Assembly: GCA_022316685.1 (NCBI GenBank)
Contig: JAKJHU010001526.1
Span: 1-64,000, forward strand
Origin: Progne subis subis
Lineage: Eukaryota > Chordata > Aves > Passeriformes > Hirundinidae
DNA: 64,000 nt
Direction of reading: 5' to 3'
The translations under genes and the position numbers were made by a program. This document shows, piece after piece, positions 11,141-21,837 of this stretch. The notes below the pieces were generated by a model. It saw only the letters and a list, made by a program, of their open reading frames with translations. It did not search any database and was not told where the DNA came from. How positions within the stretch are numbered: position 1 is the first letter of the stretch; every line of letters starts with the position of its first letter.

Positions 11141-11990
11141 CATGTTTCTTCTTTGAGGATGGTTGCCACCTTTTTTTTTTTTTTTGTTAGTTGGTCACTC
11201 CAAGCTTTTCTTACATTCCTTTGTGCAGCTCTGACTCCACCTCTCAAAGCTCTGCTGCCACTTCTAGCTACGCATTGCTGCCATGAACACTGGCAGTGCC
11301 ACCAGGATCCCACAAACTGCGGCCATACCTTGGGGCAGTGTCTCATAAGTTATCAGATTCTTGGGCTTTCAGTTCTGCCTACATTGCTTTCAAGCTCTCA
11401 GGTCCACCTGCTGCAATTCATCTGGATTTTTAGGCTCTCAGGTCTCCCTATTTTGCTCTCAGACTCTCTTCACCTGCTCTGATCTTCATGCTCTTGACCC
11501 ACCTGGCTCAGTTCAGCTGGGCTCCACTGTCTCACTGGTCTGTAGTCATCTGCCAGGATCACATTCATTGCCCAGTCCTCACAGGGGGCACCAGTTGACA
11601 GTGGAGTCACGACTGACAGGTGTCAGTCTCTTATTATCTAAAACTCTCATACCTTTCTCTCTGTAGCCTACCCACAGGCAGCTCACACAGACTTCTGGCT
11701 CCTTCTCTCTTCCCCTGCAGGACTGGCTAACTCTTTCCTGTCCCTTGAATGAGCACCAGACCCTCTCTGTCCCTCACACACCATGACCCTTCTTCCTCCC
11801 AGCACAGCCTGCAGACTCCAACTGACTCTTGCCCAGCTCACCCAATGTGTTATAACACTCACTCTCATTGGACATAGCTGGGATCTATTAAGGGCAAGGC
11901 TGTTCCCACTCTTGGGAATTAGTACAGCTGCAATTTATCAGGGTGAGATTGCCTTCAGCACTATCTCTATTCTCTTTACAATCTGTCCTC
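11140..11990 (-). other. LTR/leader-like relict, copy 1
   Basis: Mirrors 41,955-42,830 and 51,185-52,030. On the minus strand a stretch ends in CAACTGGTGCCCCCTGTGAG, which looks like an LTR end next to a primer binding site, followed by three loose ~60-70-bp repeats. A T run lies at 11,172-11,187. The retroviral nature is an inference from this layout only. Confidence 0.4.
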
Positions 11991-11994
11991 CCAC

Positions 11995-12928
11995 ACCAGG
12001 AGAATCTGTGTACAGTACAGAACCTCATGGAACCAAGGGGCCATTGTGGCACAGCAAGGCCTTGTGGAACCAAAGGGACCATGGTGACACTACGGAACCT
12101 CATGGAACTACGGGTCCATGGTGACACAGCAGGGCTGCAGAACCAAGGAGTCCATTGTGACACTGCAGAACCTCATGGGATCACGGTGTCCATGTTACAC
12201 ACTGAACCTCATGGAACAAAGGGTCCATGGTGACACTGTGGAACCAAGGAGACTGTTGCTGGCAGTACGAAAGCTCATGGAACCAAAAGTCCATTGTGAC
12301 ATTGTGGGACCTCATGGAACCATGGAGACCATTAGGACACTTCAGGACCCATGAACCAAGGAGCCATTGTGACACTGCAGGGCCTTGTATAACCAAGGGT
12401 CATTGTAGCAGAGAAGGGCCTCATGGAATCAAGGGGATCATAGTGACACTGTGGGGCTCCATGAGACCACAAGGACATTCTGACTCTGGAGCCAAGGATA
12501 CCATTGGTACACAACAGTTCCTCATGGAACCAAGGAGGCATTGTGATCTGGGGGGAACCTGAGTCTATGATGACACTTCAAGGCCTTGTGACACCAAAGG
12601 GCCATTGTGGAACTGCAGGGCCTCAGGGAACCAACGAGACCATTGTGACATTGCACGGCCTCAGGGCAGCAAGGGGCCATTGTGACACTCTGGGGCTTTG
12701 TAGAACCAGGGCCATTGTGACACTGTGCCACGGAACCAAGGAGATCATTGTGACACTACAGGGCTCCATGGAACTAAGAACTCATGTAACAGTGGAATCA
12801 AGGTTCCATTCCATACTTCAGGGCTTCATGAATCCAAGGTGCCATTGTGATACTGTGGAACCAAAAGAGACCACTGTAACACAGCAGGGCCTCATGGAAT
12901 TCTGGAAACCATTATGACATTCCGAGGC
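11995..12928. repeat. 37-bp minisatellite array
   Basis: About 25 diverged monomers built on CATTGTGACACTG and CCTCATGGAACCAAGG. It translates in several frames into Gly/His/Pro-rich pseudo-protein, a by-product of the repeat. Confidence 0.9.
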
Positions 12929-14164
12929 TTGTTTTACATGGCCTGGTTTTTGTCAGCAGGAGAGGCCACAGAGGTGGCTTCTGTGAGAAGCTACTGGAAG
13001 CTTCCACCATGCAGAGTAGAGCAAATCTCTGATTGCTCTGAAGATGGACATGCTGCTGGCCCAATTAGAGAAGTTGGTACACCTCTGTAATGACATATTT
13101 AAGGAAGAAAATCAAAACAGCACATGCACAGTTGTTTCCAGGGGTTCCCAGGACAGCCAGCATGGCCCGCATGACACCGCAGCCTCCCCATTTTGTGCAG
13201 CCCACAGAGCCTTGCCTGCCTGGCCGCCCCTAGCTAGCCATGCCACGGGCAGGAGGGCAGGGACAGTGATGGCAGCTTCTCCATCTCAGTGCCCCACATG
13301 AAGAAAACATTAAATAGCACAAGCCGGCAGCCATGGGGTAGTGGAAAAAGAAGAGTAATTTTCCAACGTGGAAATTCACCAGAATCAACCTCTTGGCGCT
13401 ACAAGATGCTGCAAGTATCTTGAATTAGTGGAACTTGTTGGCAATGGTACCTACAGGCAGCAATTCTTCTTTTAGATAGAGAAGAGTAGGAAGTGGAGAC
13501 ATGTAAGAGAAAACAACATGGCAGCACCAAGGTGAGTGGAAAAGGAGGGAAGGAGGTGCTCTAAGAGTTGGAGCTGAAATTTCTCTGCAAACTGTGGTGA
13601 GGACAATTGTGAAACAAACTGTGCCCCTGTAATCCATGAAGTCCTTCGGATATGCAGAGATCCAGTCGCAGCCTGTGGAAAAGTGCTCATGCTGGAGCAG
13701 GTAGATGCCAGAGGAAACTGTGATCCAGTGAGAGACCTGAGCAGAGAGAGAGGGCCCTTGCTCCTAGAAATAAAGAAAGAGGACCTTTCCTGCCAAACTA
13801 GAGCAGCCTATCCTTAAAAGATTGCACCCCATGAAGAAGTGTCCCACCACAACAGCATTGGAAAGACTGGCCATGGCAGGGACTCATGACATAGCAGAAG
13901 AAAAACTCCTCTCCCTGAGCAAACAGAAAAATATCTCGGTGACAAACTGAAAAAAACCCACTCCTGTCTCCCTGCACTATTGGTGGCAAAGAGGAGGGGT
14001 CTGAGGGACAAAAATGATATTTTAAAGGCTTCTTTTACTTCTCATTATCATCCTCTTACTCTGTTAATAATAAATTTACTTTATACCTTTAAATTTGAAC
14101 CTATTTTGCCCTTAGAATGTTTTCTACCAGTCCTCATCTCAACTCATGAATCCAAACCACGACA
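12929..14164 (+). mobile_element. Solo LTR, ERV-L-like (passerine LTR5-type)
   Basis: The element runs from TTGTTTTACATGG to ...CCACGACA. It is flanked by a perfect 5-bp target duplication GAGGC (12,924-12,928 and 14,165-14,169), and closing the gap restores a normal minisatellite monomer. The 5' part (GGCTTCTGTGAGAAGCT, AGCTTCCACC) is typical of ERV-L-type LTRs in songbirds; the 3' part has AATAAATTTACTT at about 14,068. The same insertion is found at 39,782-41,027 and 48,994-50,253 in reverse. Confidence 0.85.
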
Positions 14165-14595
14165 GAGGCCTTGTGAATCAAGGGGCTCTGCAGGGCCTTG
14201 AGGAACCAAAGAGCCATTGTGACACTGCAGGGCCGAATGGAAGCAACGAGACCATTCTTGGAGTGCCCATGGAACCAAGGGGCCATTGTGACACCACAGG
14301 GCCTCATAGAACTGAGGTAACCATTGTGACCTTGCCAGGTCTCATGGAAGGAAGAAGCCATTGTGACACTACAGGTACCCATGGAACAAGGGCCCAGGGT
14401 GACACAGACAGGCCTTGTGGAACCAGCAGGGCCATGGTGATCCTGGGGAGCCCAATAAAAGCAAGGGGCCATTGTGGCTCTCTGTGACCTCATGGAACCA
14501 ACGGGCCATTGTGTCACAGGGCAGTCCCATGGAACCAAGGAAACCACTGTGACACTGCAAGGCCTCATGGAAGCAAAGGGCCCAGTGTGCCACTG
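14165..14595. repeat. 37-bp minisatellite array
   Basis: About 11 monomers of the same family; continues the array interrupted by the solo LTR. It ends in a direct junction with the CR1 fragment. Confidence 0.85.
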
Positions 14596-14599
14596 TGGA

Positions 14600-14965
14600 C
14601 CCAGAGCAGAGCTCCTTGTCCCAGAAAGTCCCTGGCAATGCAGGGATGAAGGGAACAGGACAGGCTGTGGGGATCAGGGGCAGGGCACAGCCAGGGATTT
14701 GGGGTGGTTGTGAGCCCAGGGCAGGAGCCGGCCCTTGGCCTTGGTGAACCTCATCCAATTGTCCTGGGCCCATGGCTCCAGCCTGTCCAGATCCCTCTGC
14801 AGAGCTTCCTGCCCTCCAGCACAGCCACACTCCCACCCAGCCTGGGCTCACTGGGAACTGACTGAGGGTGCCCTCGATGTCCTCATCCAGATCATCCATC
14901 AAGAGATTTAACTGACCTGGTCCCAGTCCTGAGCCCTGGGGACACCCCTGGATGTGACTCCATTC
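14600..14965 (-). mobile_element. CR1 LINE fragment, copy 2
   Basis: Nearly identical to the copy at 6,990-7,365 over most of its length, but the junction with minisatellite near 14,600 is the one shared with 39,345 and 48,540. Confidence 0.75.
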
Positions 14966-16035
14966 CTCAGCTGCTCTGAGTCCCAGGGGTTGGAGGAGGG
15001 AAATGGTGGGGTGGGGGTAGGGACCAAGTGTGATTGATTGTCAGCCATGAAGGGTCTGGATTTTCAGATCTATTCAGACTGCACTAGGAGGTGATGAGGA
15101 ACAATATCAACTGGAGATTGCTGATATCAATCTATAAACAGGAAAGAAACCTAAACATGATGAAACAACTATTTCTTCATTGTTTTTAATATAGTATATT
15201 CACATTGAATACACTTCTGAAAACTGCAGAAACTTCTAATTAACCACAGAAGGATTGAAGACTTCATTTATTCCCAGGGGCTTGTCTTGTTTGCGTATTG
15301 TGGACAAATGTTAATGAGCCTTTGTCAACAAATTTCTCAACTGAAGACCTCAGGAAGAGGTGTTTAGAAAAGTAAACTTCATTACAACCACCAGGTTGCT
15401 GATGACCTATCCTCATCATGTCAGGAATGACAGAAATGGGCACAGCTTTCTGGCTGCCCCAGCTTTGGGATGGGCCCTGGGCCTGGAGCAGGAACAGCTC
15501 CTGAGGGCCACAAGGCCGGGGCTGTTGTGCTGGCCTGGGCAGATGGCATGGCAGCAGGGGCTGCAGAGCTCTCAGGATGTCCTGGAGAGGAGAGCAGGGC
15601 ACACAGGGAGCCTCCTTTTCCCTTGGCCAGGCACCTTCCCCCATGGCTGGGGCTGAGCCCTCTCTGAGCTGCAGCTGCTGCTGTGCCCTTGCGAGGGGCT
15701 GAGGCCGTGGGGCCCCTGCCCAGAGCAGCCTGCCCTGAGCAGAGCTGTGGGGCCAGAGCCGGCTGGGCTGTGCTGGGGAGAGGCCCTTGGTGCTGCCGAG
15801 AGCTCAGGGCAGCTGGCAGAGCTTGGAGGGAGCTGGGCTGGGCTGAGAGAGCCTGCCACAGAAACCATCAGTGTCCATCTCAGCCTGTGTGAGCGTGCAG
15901 GGGCCAAGAAAAGCACCCCAGGGTCCACAGTTCTCTGTGTGGGAGCTGAGCTTGTGACCCCTGGAGCCGTCCAAGTGCTGGGGCTGCATCTCCAGCTCCA
16001 GTGGGATGGGACAGATGGGAGCAGGGACAAATAGT
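14965..16035 (-). repeat. X block, copy 2 (minus)
   Basis: Same two-part structure as copy 1, with single-base gaps that change which frames stay open (15,572-16,030 minus, 152 codons). It runs directly into the 188-bp repeats. Confidence 0.8.
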
Positions 16036-16039
16036 GTCT

Positions 16040-16883
16040 GCTGGATTATTTACTGTCAGACCTGTCTGCCCTTGGAGGATTTTCTGGGAGCAACCATTGG
16101 ATGTACAGATTTTTGAATGTGGAATCCCAATTCCAGCTTTTTGTGCCTGAGGAGAAGGCCACTTCTTTTCCATGGGAAGGAAAGCATGGACTCCCAGTGT
16201 TTGGAAGGCAGATGAGAGCCAGCCCTCAGGAGGCCAAGGCCAGCCAGGCCTATCTGTAATGGCAGCTTTCCTGTAGGGAAGATATTTGGATATAGGACTT
16301 TAGGAGGCAGAATCTCAATGTCTGTCATGGGCACCTGGAGAAGCAGGATTGTTCTTTTCCATAGGAAGGAAAGGTCAGAGCCCCAGTGTTTCAGGGCAGT
16401 TTAGAGGTAACCACCAGAGGCCAAGGCCAGCCAGAGCTTTCTGTGTTGGCAGCTTTTATCTGGGAGAAACCCTTACCTATAGGAATTTTTGGAGAATTAC
16501 TGATTTTGGCCATGGGTGCCTGTGCAGGAGGAACAGTTCTTTTCAACAGGAGCGAAAGCACAGAGCCTCAGTGTTTAAAGGCAGGTGAGACCCAGCTCTC
16601 AGAAAGACAAGGTCAGCCAGACTTGTTGGTAATGACAGCTTTTGTCTGTGAGGAATCCCTGGATATTGGGAAATTTGGAGGGGAATCCCATTTTAGCCAT
16701 GGATGCTTCCATTTGAAGGGAAGCCCAGAGCCCCAGTGTTTGAGGGGAACATGAGAAGAGACCCTCGACATGCCAAGGTCAGTTGGAGCAGCCAGGCCAA
16801 GCCAACCAGACCTGTTACCTGTCCCTTGGATTCATGGGTCATCATAGTGTGAGGCTGGTCCCTTGTTTCCATGGGGGGTCCAC
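16040..16883. repeat. 188-bp tandem repeat, about 4 copies, with a minisatellite stub
   Basis: The phrase GCCAAGGCCAGCCAG or a close variant falls at about 16,229, 16,416, 16,605 and 16,780, so the period is about 175-189 bp. The last 60 bp (16,820-16,883) are minisatellite, cut by the ERV-B LTR. Confidence 0.85.
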
Positions 16884-17452
16884 TGTTGGGGAGGATGAAG
16901 CCAAAAACCCCTATAAATATGATTGCCTGTATTCTGAGAATGTGGGACCTGTGGGTGAGATAGAATTGAAAGTAAGTTTTGATGTTTCATATGTATTGGA
17001 TACTGGATGTATGGGAAAACAGTTACATGACCAGCTGAAGGTCACCAGCAGCCAGACCCAGGTCAAATGGAATGTTCTGTCTCACCCCCCAATGGTTCAT
17101 CCCACACCTGTACCCCTCCCCTGAAGTGTCAGGTATCTGTAACCTCATTGGCACAGATCCTGTTCCTGCCCACCTCAAGACCCCTTATCAGGGGTCTGCA
17201 GTGGTGGCTCGCTCTCTTGCTCTCTTGCTCCTCTCCCTCTGCCCTTGTCCTTGCTCCCCTCCATTCCCTTCCTCTCCCTTCCCCCACCTCCTAGGCCTTG
17301 CACTGAGCTGCAGCCTGGCAGCTCATAGCAAGGCCTCACATCCCTTACAATAAACCCAATCTTCTAAAACCTAACTACAGAGATCTCTCGTCTACATATA
17401 TCTATGCCATCCTGGAGTCCACAACAGCAGCAGGGAGAAAACAATTTCTACA
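16884..17452 (+). mobile_element. ERV-B 5' LTR
   Basis: Begins TGTTGGGG and ends TTTCTACA. It carries a TATA-like CTATAAATATG near its start (16,911) and AATAAA at 17,349. A CT-rich tract lies at 17,215-17,290. Confidence 0.9.
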
Positions 17453-17454
17453 AG

Positions 17455-17472
17455 TGACGCTCAATGTGGAAA
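17455..17472 (+). promoter_or_regulatory. ERV-B primer binding site, Lys-tRNA-like
   Basis: TGACGCTCAATGTGG, two bases after the LTR, matches the Lys-type site of betaretroviruses at about 12 of 15 positions. Confidence 0.6.
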
Positions 17473-17997
17473 ACGCCGGACCCAGCCTTTCAAGCTGTGA
17501 GAGACTTCCCCATGGACGGTAACTAAATTACCAGTTGTAGTATACTCGGTGTCGCGAGCACAGCAAATCGTTGCTGGGCAGCGTGAGGCTGGAGCTCTTT
17601 AAAGTTGCCGAGGACAAAACCTTGAGCACAAGGATCGCTACTAAGTAGCGATCACTTCGAGCTCTGAGGAGGTTTTGTCGGGCATCCCTCGAGCACAGAG
17701 GCTGCTGCCGAGCGGCGGCACTGGGCTCACGGAGGGAACTTTGCCGTGGTAATTTCCACGTGCATTGAGCGCACGTGGGCACTGCTTTGCACTGCCCGCA
17801 CTGAAGCGCTGAGTGGATGTTGGAGTCCCCGAGCACGGAAAAGCTGTTCCTGAGTGAAGCCTGAAGCCAGAGCTCTGAGGGGGACCGCTTGCAGTGTCCT
17901 GAGAGCCGACTGGAGTGTCTGGCCAACCCCCACGTTCGATCTCAAGTGAGGACCTGCTTCTGCGACATCGAGGTGAGCTACACTGGTATAAAATAAA
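17473..17997 (+). promoter_or_regulatory. ERV-B leader with splice donor
   Basis: Untranslated leader without a sizeable plus-strand frame. AGGTGAGC at 17,971 is a good splice donor consensus, 25 bp before the gag start, where a retrovirus would splice to its env message. Confidence 0.5.
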
Positions 17998-20325
17998 ATG
18001 GGGCATTCCCACTCTAGCCTTGATAGAGATCTCTATAAACAAATTAAGCATCTGTTACGCTACAATCATAGTACTTTACATAAGCAAGAGCTGAAAGACC
18101 TTTTAGAATGGACTCTAGTTAACTTTCCCAACGCTGACCGTCAGCTGTCTTTACCAGAGACTTTTGGGACTCAGTTGGAAATAGACTCTTTAATGATATT
18201 TCACGGAAGAATTTCGCTGTTGTGAGCTCATTCCAGCTTGCAGAGCTCTCGTTGAGCTTTTCGCTGCAAAAGACGCCGCGGCACCTATTCACGATGGTCC
18301 CGGAGATACCCTCAGCGCGGCGCGGGTCTGCAGCACAAACCGCCCCCCTCCCCCCCTCCGCGCCACGTGGTTTCGGTTTCCGCGGCCCCATCCCCCACCC
18401 GCGTGGCCTGCGGCACCCGTCCCCTCCGCCCCAAGCCCCCACCGGACCCCGTGACCCCTCCCACCGCCCCTCGGTCCCATTCACGGCTCCGATTCCAGTT
18501 ACCGGGGCTCCCTCCCCCCGCTCCAGCGCGCCGAGCCCCATCCCCGCCCCTGCCTCTGCGAGCCCACCCACTGATGGCATCCCGGCGGCACTTCTCGCTG
18601 CTGGCGCCGCGGCAGCACCCCCCCACCTTACCACGCGGCCCCGGCTGTACCCCCCCTCCCCGCCACGGGTCCCGCAGCCCAGCCGACCACCGTGTTTGCT
18701 GCGGTAGCTACTGCAGTCGCTGGCCTATTTCAGCAGGCAGCGACGCTTTTGCAAGCGGCACAGGTCCCCCTCGCTACAGCTGCGGCGGCGCCAGCGCCCG
18801 CGGTGCTGCCGGCGGCTGTGCCGGCGGCTCCCCTGGTGCACAATGGCGCAGAGAGGCCAGTCACTCCTCCGCGTGTTCCGGCGTATGCGTATGCGGAGCG
18901 CCCCAGCCCCCCGCCGCGGCGGATGCTGCAACCAGTTCCGGTCCCCGCTCCGCGGAATGCCGCAGCCCAGCCCGCAAGCTACGAGCAGCTCGCTCCCGCG
19001 GCACAAGCAGCGGCTCTTCCTCCGCGCCCCGTTCCTGCTCCACGGCGTGCCCCAGCCAGCCCTCCCATCCCTGCCGCCCCCATGGCAGCGCCAGAAGCCG
19101 CGGCTGCCATGGGGTTCGATGCGCTGCCCTCTGACGCGGCCCCGGCGTGTCCTGCGCCCGCAGGCTCCTTCCGGTTCCCTGCCGCGGTCACAGGAGCGGC
19201 CCCTGCTGCGGCTCCTGCGCCCCAGCGCCTCCCGCGCACCCGCTGCGGGCCGCCGCCATGACACCACCACGCACAGAGCCTGTGAACTCCGCGCATGCGC
19301 AGACTGTGCACCCCGCGCATGCACAATTCGCGCCAACGCGCCATCCCGCATCACCGACTTTCATACAGCCTCTCGGTTCCCGCGCGCCCCATGCCGATGT
19401 CTGTGCCCAGCCGGATCTTGTTACACTGCCATCCCAAATAGTCCACAGTGCCACGCGTGCTGCACAGCCCCCGATGCTACAGCCATCAGCAGCTTCTACA
19501 GAACTACACTTCCAGCTGCCCTTCATTTGCCCACGACCCTGCAAACAGCACAACAGCAACATGATTCTACAGCGACTTTTATGTATCCTTCCGCGCCTCC
19601 TCCACCTCCAAACCTGCATGCTACAATAACAGCTTCATGCCTGAGGAATCCTCCCGCAGCTCCAAGCTCTTCTCACATGTCTTCACTGACAGGCTCTGAA
19701 CCTCCTTCGTTCCTGCCTCTGCACCTGCATCCCTGCCTCTGCCACCGCATCTTGCATCGTGCCCAAGCATGACAGGACCACAGCTACGCACACAAACCGT
19801 GCAACGAGAAGGGGAGGATGGAATATAGCAGCCAATCTAACAAATACAGGACAGACAGAGAACTGTTTTGCCCTAACAGCTGCCAGCTCTCTCAAATCTG
19901 AGGACCCACCACCACCTATCCCGATTTTGGAAGGTCCACAGAAATGTTCTGATGACCTTCAACTGACAGACTGGCATGAAGTCACACGCGAAATACGCAA
20001 AGAGGAAAATTTAAACCCTCTAGCCATGCCTGTGATATTCAGCCAGCAAGCTGGAGGTCCCAAACATGGACAGCGATTCCATCTCAGGAAATAAAGGAAT
20101 TAAGAAAAGCAATAAAGGACAGTGGCATCTGCTCTCCATACTTTAAACAACTGTTAAAAAGTACCCTAGAAAGAACACACCAAACCATAAAACGTATTTT
20201 AAGTCAAGAGGAAAGGGGGAAAGCTCAGTATGTTTATAATTTTCTCAACAGCTCTGCAAAAGAGCCTGATCCCCACATTTACAGACATTTCTTGAACAAT
20301 AAAAAGGTAAAACTGAAAAACACCC
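17998..20325 (+). pseudogene. ERV-B gag remnant (matrix, Pro/Ala-rich region, start of capsid)
   Basis: The ATG at 17,998 opens a betaretrovirus-like matrix start with a glycine at position 2 for myristoylation; it stops at 18,225. The following 18,230-19,260 is very GC-rich and reads as proline- and alanine-rich protein in two successive frames (18,222-18,707 and 18,692-19,261), as in the long linker of some betaretroviral gags. A capsid-like start appears at about 20,010-20,250 in further frames. Several frame changes and stops make it inactive. The 309-codon frame at 18,843-19,772 is an out-of-frame by-product of the GC-rich stretch. Confidence 0.7.
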
Positions 20326-20344
20326 CCCAGTTTCAATTAAAAAT

Positions 20345-20540
20345 TTAGAATCAAGACAGTTAGAAAGACCATATAATCCTATAACATGGGTGAAGAGGTT
20401 TGCATTAGCCTCTACAGAAAAAGGACTCAAATGGATTCCAGCAAAGAACGTGAAACCGTACCATGCATCGAAGCCTGCTGAGACCCCCACATCAGCCAGT
20501 ACTGCTGCAAACCAAGCAGCAAGCACCCAGACCTGAGCTG
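20345..20540 (+). pseudogene. ERV-B integrase C-terminal remnant
   Basis: An in-frame stretch contains YNPITWVKRFA and a Trp-Ile-Pro motif, matching the end of betaretroviral integrases where a Gly-Pro-Asp-Pro-Trp-type motif is expected. It lies within 40 bp of capsid-like sequence, so one deletion removed about 3 kb of pro-pol. Confidence 0.6.
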
Positions 20541-20780
20541 CGCAGAATCATCAGGAGAAGATGATCTGCCAAGAACAGCCCAAGAAAAGACTGGAGTTTT
20601 ATCGTTTGCATGTTACTTTTGTTCTTTTGTTTTAGTTTTTGTAGTGAAGTTTTACCTAAGTCAATCAAAGACTAATGTCTGTTACTTTGGCCAAGTCTGC
20701 AGGCTCTGATACCATCTATCTGACAGAAGCCCTGAAAAACCTGTTTAGTTAGAGTACCTTTTTCAAAAGATTTTGAAGGT
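20541..20780 (+). other. ERV-B segment between deletions
   Basis: Thymine-rich sequence around 20,600-20,645 may be the hydrophobic start of env. No continuous frame. Confidence 0.35.
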
Positions 20781-21067
20781 TTGTGCTGCATGAATTTATC
20801 TGATCACTCTGTTTCCATTCACAAACAATTACAAGAATTGAGAGATTTAGCTAGCCAAATTACAGTAGATGACCCATCTTGGCTGGACAATTTGTTTGAC
20901 GGTTTGAGCTTTGCACCTTGGCTAAAGGAACTTTGTAAGATAGGTTTAATTGTTCTAATAGTAGTTATTGTAGTTTTAGTAGTGGTTCCCTGCATACTTC
21001 ATTGTGTGCAAAAAGTAATGAGTAAGACAGTGTCTAGCGTTTTAGTTGTTAATAAGAACGGGGGAGA
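20781..21067 (+). pseudogene. ERV-B env transmembrane subunit C-terminal remnant
   Basis: Open frame starting with a Cys-Cys pair (the end of the disulfide motif expected in TM subunits), then a helical stretch, a tryptophan-containing membrane-proximal part and a strongly hydrophobic anchor of about 22 residues (Ile/Val-rich, about 20,940-21,005) with a short cytoplasmic tail. It has no upstream start and the rest of env is deleted. Confidence 0.75.
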
Positions 21068-21647
21068 TGTTGGGGAGGATGAAGCCAAAAAACCCTATAA
21101 ATATGATTGCCTATATTCTGAGAATGTGGGACCTGTTAGTGAGATAGAATTGAAAGTAAGTTTTGATGTTTGAGATGTATTGGATACTGGATGTATGGGA
21201 AAACACTTGTGTGACCAACTGAAAGTTACCTGCAGCCAGACCCAGGTCAAATGGAATGTTCTGTCTCACCCCCCAATGGTTCATCCCACACCTGTACCCC
21301 TCCCTGAAGTGTCAGGTATCTGTAACCTCATTGGCACAGATCCTGTTCCAGGCCCACCTCAAGACCCCTTATCAGGGGTCTGCAGTGGTGGCTCGCTCTC
21401 TTGCTTGCTCTTGCTTTTGCTCCTCTCCCTCTTGCCCTTTGCTCCTTGCTCCCCTCCATTCCCTACCTCTCCCTTCCCCCACCTCCTAGGCCTTGCACTG
21501 AGCTGCAGCCTGGCAGCTCAGAGCAAGGCCTCACATCCCTTACAATAAACCCACTGTTCTAAAACCTAACTACAGAGATCTCTTGTTTACATATATCTAT
21601 GCCGTCCTGGAGTCCACAACAGCAGAGGGGACAAAACAATTTCTATA
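21068..21647 (+). mobile_element. ERV-B 3' LTR
   Basis: Starts TGTTGGGG right after the purine tract and ends TTTCTATA. AATAAA at 21,544. Differs from the 5' LTR by scattered substitutions and small gaps in the CT-rich tract. Confidence 0.9.
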
Positions 21648-21837
21648 GGCAGGTTCTGTTTGCAGCTTGGAGAAAGGACAGGTCAGACTCAGCCTGATGG
21701 GCCCTGATACCGAGGCAACCAGATAATGCTTGAACTGTGCCAAAAGCTGTAGCTGTGCAGAAAGAAATAGTTACCTTGTAACAAGGAATGGGAATGAAGC
21801 TCTTTTCAGAAATCAGAAAAATTTAACAGAACAAGCT
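21648..21837. other. Unassigned spacer
   Basis: No similarity to the minisatellite that flanks the other side of ERV-B. No coding or repeat signal seen. Confidence 0.4.

Larger units (their letters stand above)
5942..16883 (-). repeat. Inverted copy of the ~9.3-kb composite unit
   Basis: Read on the minus strand from 16,883 the order is 188-bp repeats, X block, CR1 fragment, minisatellite, solo LTR, minisatellite, relict, R block, satellites, X block, CR1 fragment. This matches the order of the 34-54 kb array on the plus strand, and covers a little more than one unit. Left of about 7,020 the order departs from the array and matches 54.3-55.0 and 62.6-63.2 kb instead. Confidence 0.85.
16884..21647 (+). 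mobile_element. ERV-B: internally deleted betaretrovirus-like (ERVK-like) provirus
   Basis: Two LTRs (569 and 580 bp) starting TGTTGGGGAGGATGAAGCC flank 3.6 kb. The interior has a Lys-type primer site, a splice donor, a gag remnant starting with a myristoylation-type MGHSHSS, a short integrase end, a transmembrane env end and a purine tract GAACGGGGGAGA just before the 3' LTR. Protease, reverse transcriptase, RNase H, most of integrase and the env surface part are deleted. The LTRs differ by several per cent by eye, so the insertion is not recent. No target duplication is visible. Confidence 0.9.

Noticed and set aside
12227..12917. Overlapping Gly/His/Pro-rich open frames that look collagen-like in the minisatellite arrays (also near 35.4, 41.8, 46.4, 50.3 and 54.1 kb).
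   Set aside because: They follow the ~37-bp monomer, appear on both strands and in several frames at once, and have no start context or domain.
16912..16920. TATA box of ERV-B at the very start of the LTR.
   Set aside because: It lies only ~28 bp from the LTR edge and ~440 bp from the polyadenylation signal, an unlikely promoter layout, so it is mentioned but not annotated as the promoter.
18843..19772. 309-codon open frame in ERV-B.
   Set aside because: It lies in a different frame from the matrix start and from the capsid-like piece; its Arg/Pro/Cys-rich content is what GC-rich DNA gives out of frame.
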